DNA from: Rehmannia glutinosa | Lineage: Eukaryota; Streptophyta; Magnoliopsida; Lamiales; Orobanchaceae | NCBI GenBank assembly: GCA_016081115.2 | Contig: JABTTQ020002531.1 | Location: forward strand, 248,001-312,000 | Direction of reading: 5' to 3' | Length of the DNA stretch: 64,000 nucleotides | Shown: positions 59,505-64,000 of the stretch, piece after piece | Layout: every line of letters begins with the position of its first letter | How positions within the stretch are numbered: position 1 is the stretch's first letter | Notes under the pieces: generated by a model | The model's input: only the letters and a program-made list of their open reading frames with translations | What the model was told of the DNA's origin: nothing | The model's database searches: none | Translations under genes and position numbers: made by a program

Positions 59505-62500
59505 GATGACCATCTAAACGCCTGCTAAGTTTGAAAGGACGATTAATAAGACAGATAAAAGAAAGGGACAAGACAAGGAAAGTCGGGTCAATTGTGTGCA
59601 TATTGCCGTAAACCGGGACATATCTTGCCAATGATTTGTTGGCGTAAACAAGGAAGGTGTTTGCTATTTTGTGGTAATGTCGGCACTGGTGAAAAGATTG
59701 CCAAGTACGAGGACCAAACCAAAGCAGATGGCGCGCGAAGCCAGGAAATGGTCGGGGTAATCGGGCAAGGATGCCCGCTCGAGCGTTTGCACTAGCCGTG
59801 CAGAGGCTCGGGAGGCAACAAATGTGGTGGAAGGTATGCTTCTAGTGTCCAACCACTACGCTAAAATATTGTTCGACCCGGATCAATGCATTCATTTGTT
59901 GTACCGCATTTTGTACACAAACTGCATGCATGCATGGAACATATGCCTATATGTCTAGAAGTGTCAACTCCTATGGGTGCAAGTCGGATAACATATATTA
60001 TCTATAATGCATGCGAAGTTAAGATTCTTGATATAAATTTTCCGCCAATTTGATCTTATTACCTATATCCGAATACGACGTGATATTGGGAATGAAGCCC
60101 AGTTATCGCACACTATGCACAAATGGACTGCCATAACAAGTCCATTAAGCTATGTGAACCAGGAAAACCCGAAGTGGAAATTTCGGGAAGGGCACGAGTT
60201 AAGATTGCCCCAATCATTTCAGTGATGAAAGCAAGAAAGGCGATCACTAGAGGAGCTCGAGGTACTTGGCGTTTGTAATTAACAAACCCAAGGTTGAGAC
60301 ACAAATCAACCAAGTACTGTAGTATCAAAATACACGGATGTATTTCCACAAGAACTCACCACTGTCCCTCCGGATAGGAAGTCGAGTTCACCATCGAGGT
60401 GTTACCTGGGGCGCCCGATTGCGAACACCGTATAGAATGGCTCCTCTTGAGTTACAAAAGTTGAAGACACAATTCTAAACCGATGGATGTGGGATTTATC
60501 CGACCGAGCACGTCTCTCGTGGGGAGCACTGTCTTTGTTCGTCAAGAAGAAAAGACGGCACCTTAAGACTATATATAGATTATCGTGGTCTTAATAGCGT
60601 GACCATCAAGAACAAATATCCCCTCCCGAGGATAGACGAACTGTTTGATCAACTCCAAGGAGCGACATTGTACTCAAGTTTGATTTACAACAAGGATATT
60701 ACCAATGAAGATCATGAAGAAGACATTTCCAAAAGCGCATTTCAAACCCGATATAGACACTACGAGTTTGTAGTGATGCCTTCGATCGACGAATGCACCA
60801 ACATCATTTATGGACTTGATGCATCGAGTCTTTCAACCTTATTTGGATCAATTCGTAGTGATATTCATTGATGACATACTCGTATACTCTAAGTCTAGAG
60901 AAGAGCACGAATGTCATACGAAAATTGTTTTGGAGACACTACGAGAGCATAAGTTGTATGCCAAATTCAGCAAGTGCGAATTTTGGCTTAGTGAAGTGCG
61001 TTCTTGGGACATATAGTATCCGACACCAGGATTGCCGTGGATCCTTCAAAGGTACTGACGGTGGTTGAATGGAAACAACCAGAGTGCCATAGCGGCGATC
61101 GGGGAGTTTCTTAGGACTATTTGGATATTATCGAAGATTCATCCGGACTTCTCTAAGATAGCCGGACCACTCACTCGACTAACCCGAAGCAAGTCAAGTT
61201 TGAGTGGAATGACAAGTGCGAGGCGAGTTTCAAGAGTGAAGAAAGCGACTTACTACGACTCAGTCTTAGCCCTTCCAAAGGGAAAAACCTTGTCGTCTAC
61301 AAAGTGATGCATCAAAAGAAGGACTAGGAAGCGTACTCATGCGGGAAGGAAAGGTTATCGCTTACGCATCACGAAAGCTCAAGCCGTATGAAGCCAATTA
61401 TCCAACGCATGACTTGGAATTGGCAGCGATAGTTTTCAGCGTTAAAGAAATGGAGACACTATCTCTACGGAGCAATATTCATGGTTTTCACGGATCATAA
61501 GAGCTTGAAGTATCTATTCTCCCAGAAAGACCTCAATCTGAGGCAACGGAGATGGATGTAATTGATTGAGGACTATCACTTTGATATTCAATACCATCCC
61601 GGGAAAGCTAATGTAGTAACAGACGCTCTAAGAAGAAAAGCGAGCTTAGCCAGGCTTATGATACGAGAGTGTGAATCATTAGAAGAGTGAGCAATTGGAA
61701 TCGACGAGAACCAATACTCAGTTTTCGTGTGCTAACATTTCGATTACACCGATCTCTGAAAGAGATCAAAGAAACATAAGAGAAAGATGCACATCTTCAA
61801 AAATTGAAGGAGAAGATACTTAAAGGAGAGAGATCGAGAATTCTCGATCTTGGAAGATGGAGTTATCGATTTTGGAATCGAGTTTGTGTCCGAATGATGA
61901 GCTTGATTAGGAATAAAATTGGCGAGAGGCACACCATTCAAAATACACTATACATCCGGGAGGAAACAAGATGTATAAGGATTTGAAATGGAGTTATTGG
62001 TGGGTAAACATGAAGAACCAGGTAGCGGAATTCGTTGCGAGATGTTTGACTTGTCAACGAGTAAAAGCGAGAACACCAATGACCGCCTGGTTTACTATAA
62101 CCATTGAGAATTTCCAGTGGAAATGGGAACACATAACGATGGACTTCGTGACGGATCTACCACGGACTAGAGGAGGCCATGATGCTATTTGGGTAGTCGA
62201 GACCGACTCACGAAATCGCACACTTTTTACCCATCAAGAAAACGATAGCTTGCGAGAAACTTGCATGATTTATATCAGAAATCATTTGTTGCATGGAGTA
62301 CCGGTCGACATAGTATCCAAGCAGAGACCCGAGGTTTGTCTCAGATTTTGGAAGTGCTTGCACGAGAAATTGGGTACCTCGCTAAGTTTCAAAGACAACA
62401 ACATATCCACAAACCGATGGACGATCGAGCGAACAATCCAAACCCTTGAAGATATCTGCGAGCCTGCACATTGGATTTCAAGGAAGTTGGGATTCACACT

Positions 62501-63234
62501 TACCATTAGCCGAGTTCGCCTAGAATAACAGTTATCGAGGCCACGATTGGGATGGCACCCTACGAGGCATTATATGGGCGAAAATGTAGATCCCCACTAC
62601 ACTTTGGGAGATTGATGACCAATGGACTACGAAAGATAAGCGAAAGTCGCCCTCGATTCCAAAGGTCGACTTTCGGGAGGCCATGGAGAAGATCAAGCGA
62701 TCAAGGAGCGGATTCGCACAGCTCAAAGCCGCCAAAAGAGTTACGTGGACAAGAGAAGAAAGGATTTGGAATTTGAAGTCGGTGATGAAGTATTTCTCGG
62801 ACTCTCACCACGAAAGGATTAATCAATCGAAGAAAGGAGGCAAGTTGAGTCCGAGATATGTTGGACCTTACATTTTTACGAGGAGGATCGGGAAGTTAGC
62901 TACCGAGGCTCGAGTTACCAAAGACACCATATGCGGGAATGCACGATGTATTCCACGTATCGAGATTGAAGAAGTATCAACCGGATCCCGAACACATCAT
63001 CACTCGTGATACTCCTCCTCTAATGGAAAATTTATCCTACAGAGAGGCCGATCCGGATCATTGATTAGCGGAATCGACGGTTGCGTAAGAGAGAAATTCC
63101 GATGGTTAAAGTGGTGTGGAAGAACCACAACAGAGATGAAGGCAAGCGTGGGAGATGGAAGAAGACATGAGGAATCAATATCCGAACTATTCCGAAGAGA
63201 ATTTGGGGACCAAATTCTTTTAAGGAGGGGAGGA
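59505..63234 (+). pseudogene. Gypsy gag C-terminus and pol (protease, RT, RNase H, integrase, chromodomain-like tail)
   Basis: Zinc knuckle CAYCRKPGHI near 59593, then CWRKQGRCLLFCGN. The protease region near 59870 keeps a HSFVV-type context but has lost a clean DSGAT. RT: NKYPLPRIDELFDQLQGA near 60608 and the catalytic FIDDILVYS near 60862. RNase H: YASRKLKPYEANYPTHDLEL near 61360 and TDHKSLKYLF near 61490. Integrase: CLTCQRVKA near 62047 and WEHITMDFVTDLPRTRGGHD near 62128. The C-terminal domain resembles 39721-40336 and ends with EMEEDMRNQYPN next to the polypurine tract. Stops and frameshifts are common. Confidence 0.85.
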
Positions 63235-64000
63235 TGTGAAGCCCGATTTTTCCGAGCTTATAATTGATTCTTATTGTCGCTTTATGTATTTGATCGACTA
63301 TTTTACCGCGTCACTTTGATGGGTAATTATTAATTATATATATATTTTGTATTTGATTTGATTTTATTTAATTACTTGTGATCATGATCATCATTAATTC
63401 TATTTTGCATTTATGCTCACTTGATTGATCATTATTACTATTTTTGTATTTATTAGTCACCTTAGAATTTTAAGAGACTATTTATTTTAGAGACTTTTAC
63501 CTAGCTTATAGAATTAAGATTTTGATTTAGATTAAGTGATCATGAGACTTATAAGTGATCAAGGAAATCACTAATTATTTTGGAGATTGATATATTTCAT
63601 CTATTATCATCAAATTTGGGACAAAAAAAAATATATGGAATTACCAATATGCCCTTATAGTGGACTGCCAATATGGGATTTTTTGGAAAAGAAATATCAT
63701 CCAACTCTTGTACACCTACACCTTATATTAGTCATCTTGTGTATAATTATACCATTAATTCAAACATTATACACATCATCTCTTACATTACTTCTTTAAT
63801 ATTATTTTTGCCAACATGTTGGAAGTCTTCCAACATTCCATTCAAACCATGTCTTGCCCATACCTTTGACCTTCAAATTGTCTCCCATGCAAGAGGCAAA
63901 ATGCAAGACACAAATTAAACAAAATTTCCTCCCCCTCTCTCATCAATGTGGACGGCCACATTAGAGGAAATGAACAAAAATTTCCAACTATTAGGTGTTT
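63235..64000 (+). repeat. 3' LTR of the gypsy element, partial
   Basis: Starts TGTGAAGCCCGATTTTTCCG and follows the 5' LTR closely to GAACAAAAAT at about 63981. It then jumps to TTTCCAACTATTAGGTGTTT, which in the 5' LTR lies about 700 bp further on (41788-41806). The rest is beyond the window. Confidence 0.85.

Larger units (their letters stand above)
40339..64000 (+). mobile_element. Ty3/gypsy chromovirus (Tekay/Del-like), interrupted by a SIRE-type copia element; 3' end beyond window
   Basis: Layout: LTR 40339-44390, primer-binding site, gag 44774-45571, a 13.9 kb foreign insertion, gag end to integrase 59505-63233, then a second LTR from 63235. Protease, RT, RNase H and integrase follow gypsy order (integrase last), and a chromodomain-like tail places it among chromoviruses. 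Coding parts are full of small frameshifts. Net element length without the insertion would exceed 9.7 kb. Confidence 0.85.

Noticed and set aside
45567..59509. Clean 5-bp target duplication around the SIRE-type element
   Set aside because: The flanks GACAG and GATGA match only in part, so I do not claim a target duplication.

Overview
This window looks like a nuclear chromosome segment of a flowering plant, most likely a eudicot. The evidence is intron-containing plant genes with GT/AG junctions (a universal stress protein, a ferric-chelate reductase, an L-type lectin receptor kinase), AT-rich spacers, and plant-type LTR retrotransposons, Helitrons and MITEs. I cannot name the species from sequence alone. 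No rRNA or tRNA gene, CRISPR array or organelle insertion was recognised. The left half (about 1-25,000) is genic with scattered transposons; the right half (about 25,000-64,000) is a nested transposon block.

Left half. 1-2,223 (minus) is a decayed DUF1985-type gene of the kind carried by Ulp1-protease-bearing Mutator-like elements, with a palindromic minisatellite in its first intron. 3,324-5,979 (minus) is a complete four-exon universal stress protein gene of 224 aa. 7,356-14,176 is a full-length, decayed Ty1/copia retrotransposon with two ~1.07 kb LTRs. 16,850-21,109 (plus) is an eight-exon ferric-chelate reductase (FRO) gene whose introns are packed with MITEs. 22,231-24,254 (minus) is a lectin receptor kinase closest to LecRK-S.1. 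FRO carries two single-base frame breaks and the kinase one.

Right half. 25,167-28,163 is a Helitron (B) with a second Helitron (A) inserted ten bases inside its 5' end. About 28,680-32,226 is a foldback-like element with inverted arms rich in TAAGCAGT motifs and a 105-bp tandem repeat; it carries an inverted copy of Helitron A. 32,227-33,116 is a truncated second copy of Helitron B. 33,117-40,338 is retrotransposon debris: a forward truncated Tekay/Del-like LTR meeting an inverted LTR, then a displaced pol tail. 40,339-64,000+ is a Ty3/gypsy chromovirus with a ~4.05 kb LTR. Its gag is interrupted at 45,572 by a 13.9 kb SIRE/Maximus-type copia element with an extra 3' (envelope-like position) region. 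The gypsy 3' LTR starts at 63,235 and runs off the window.

How it fits together. The three host genes are not an operon; FRO and the kinase are convergent. FRO would reduce ferric iron at the plasma membrane, the lectin kinase would sense at the plasma membrane, and the USP would bind nucleotide in the cytosol. The LTR pairs of the two copia elements differ mostly by 1-5 base indels rather than transitions. That pattern suggests residual assembly or read error, so I treat single-base frame breaks in the host genes with caution.
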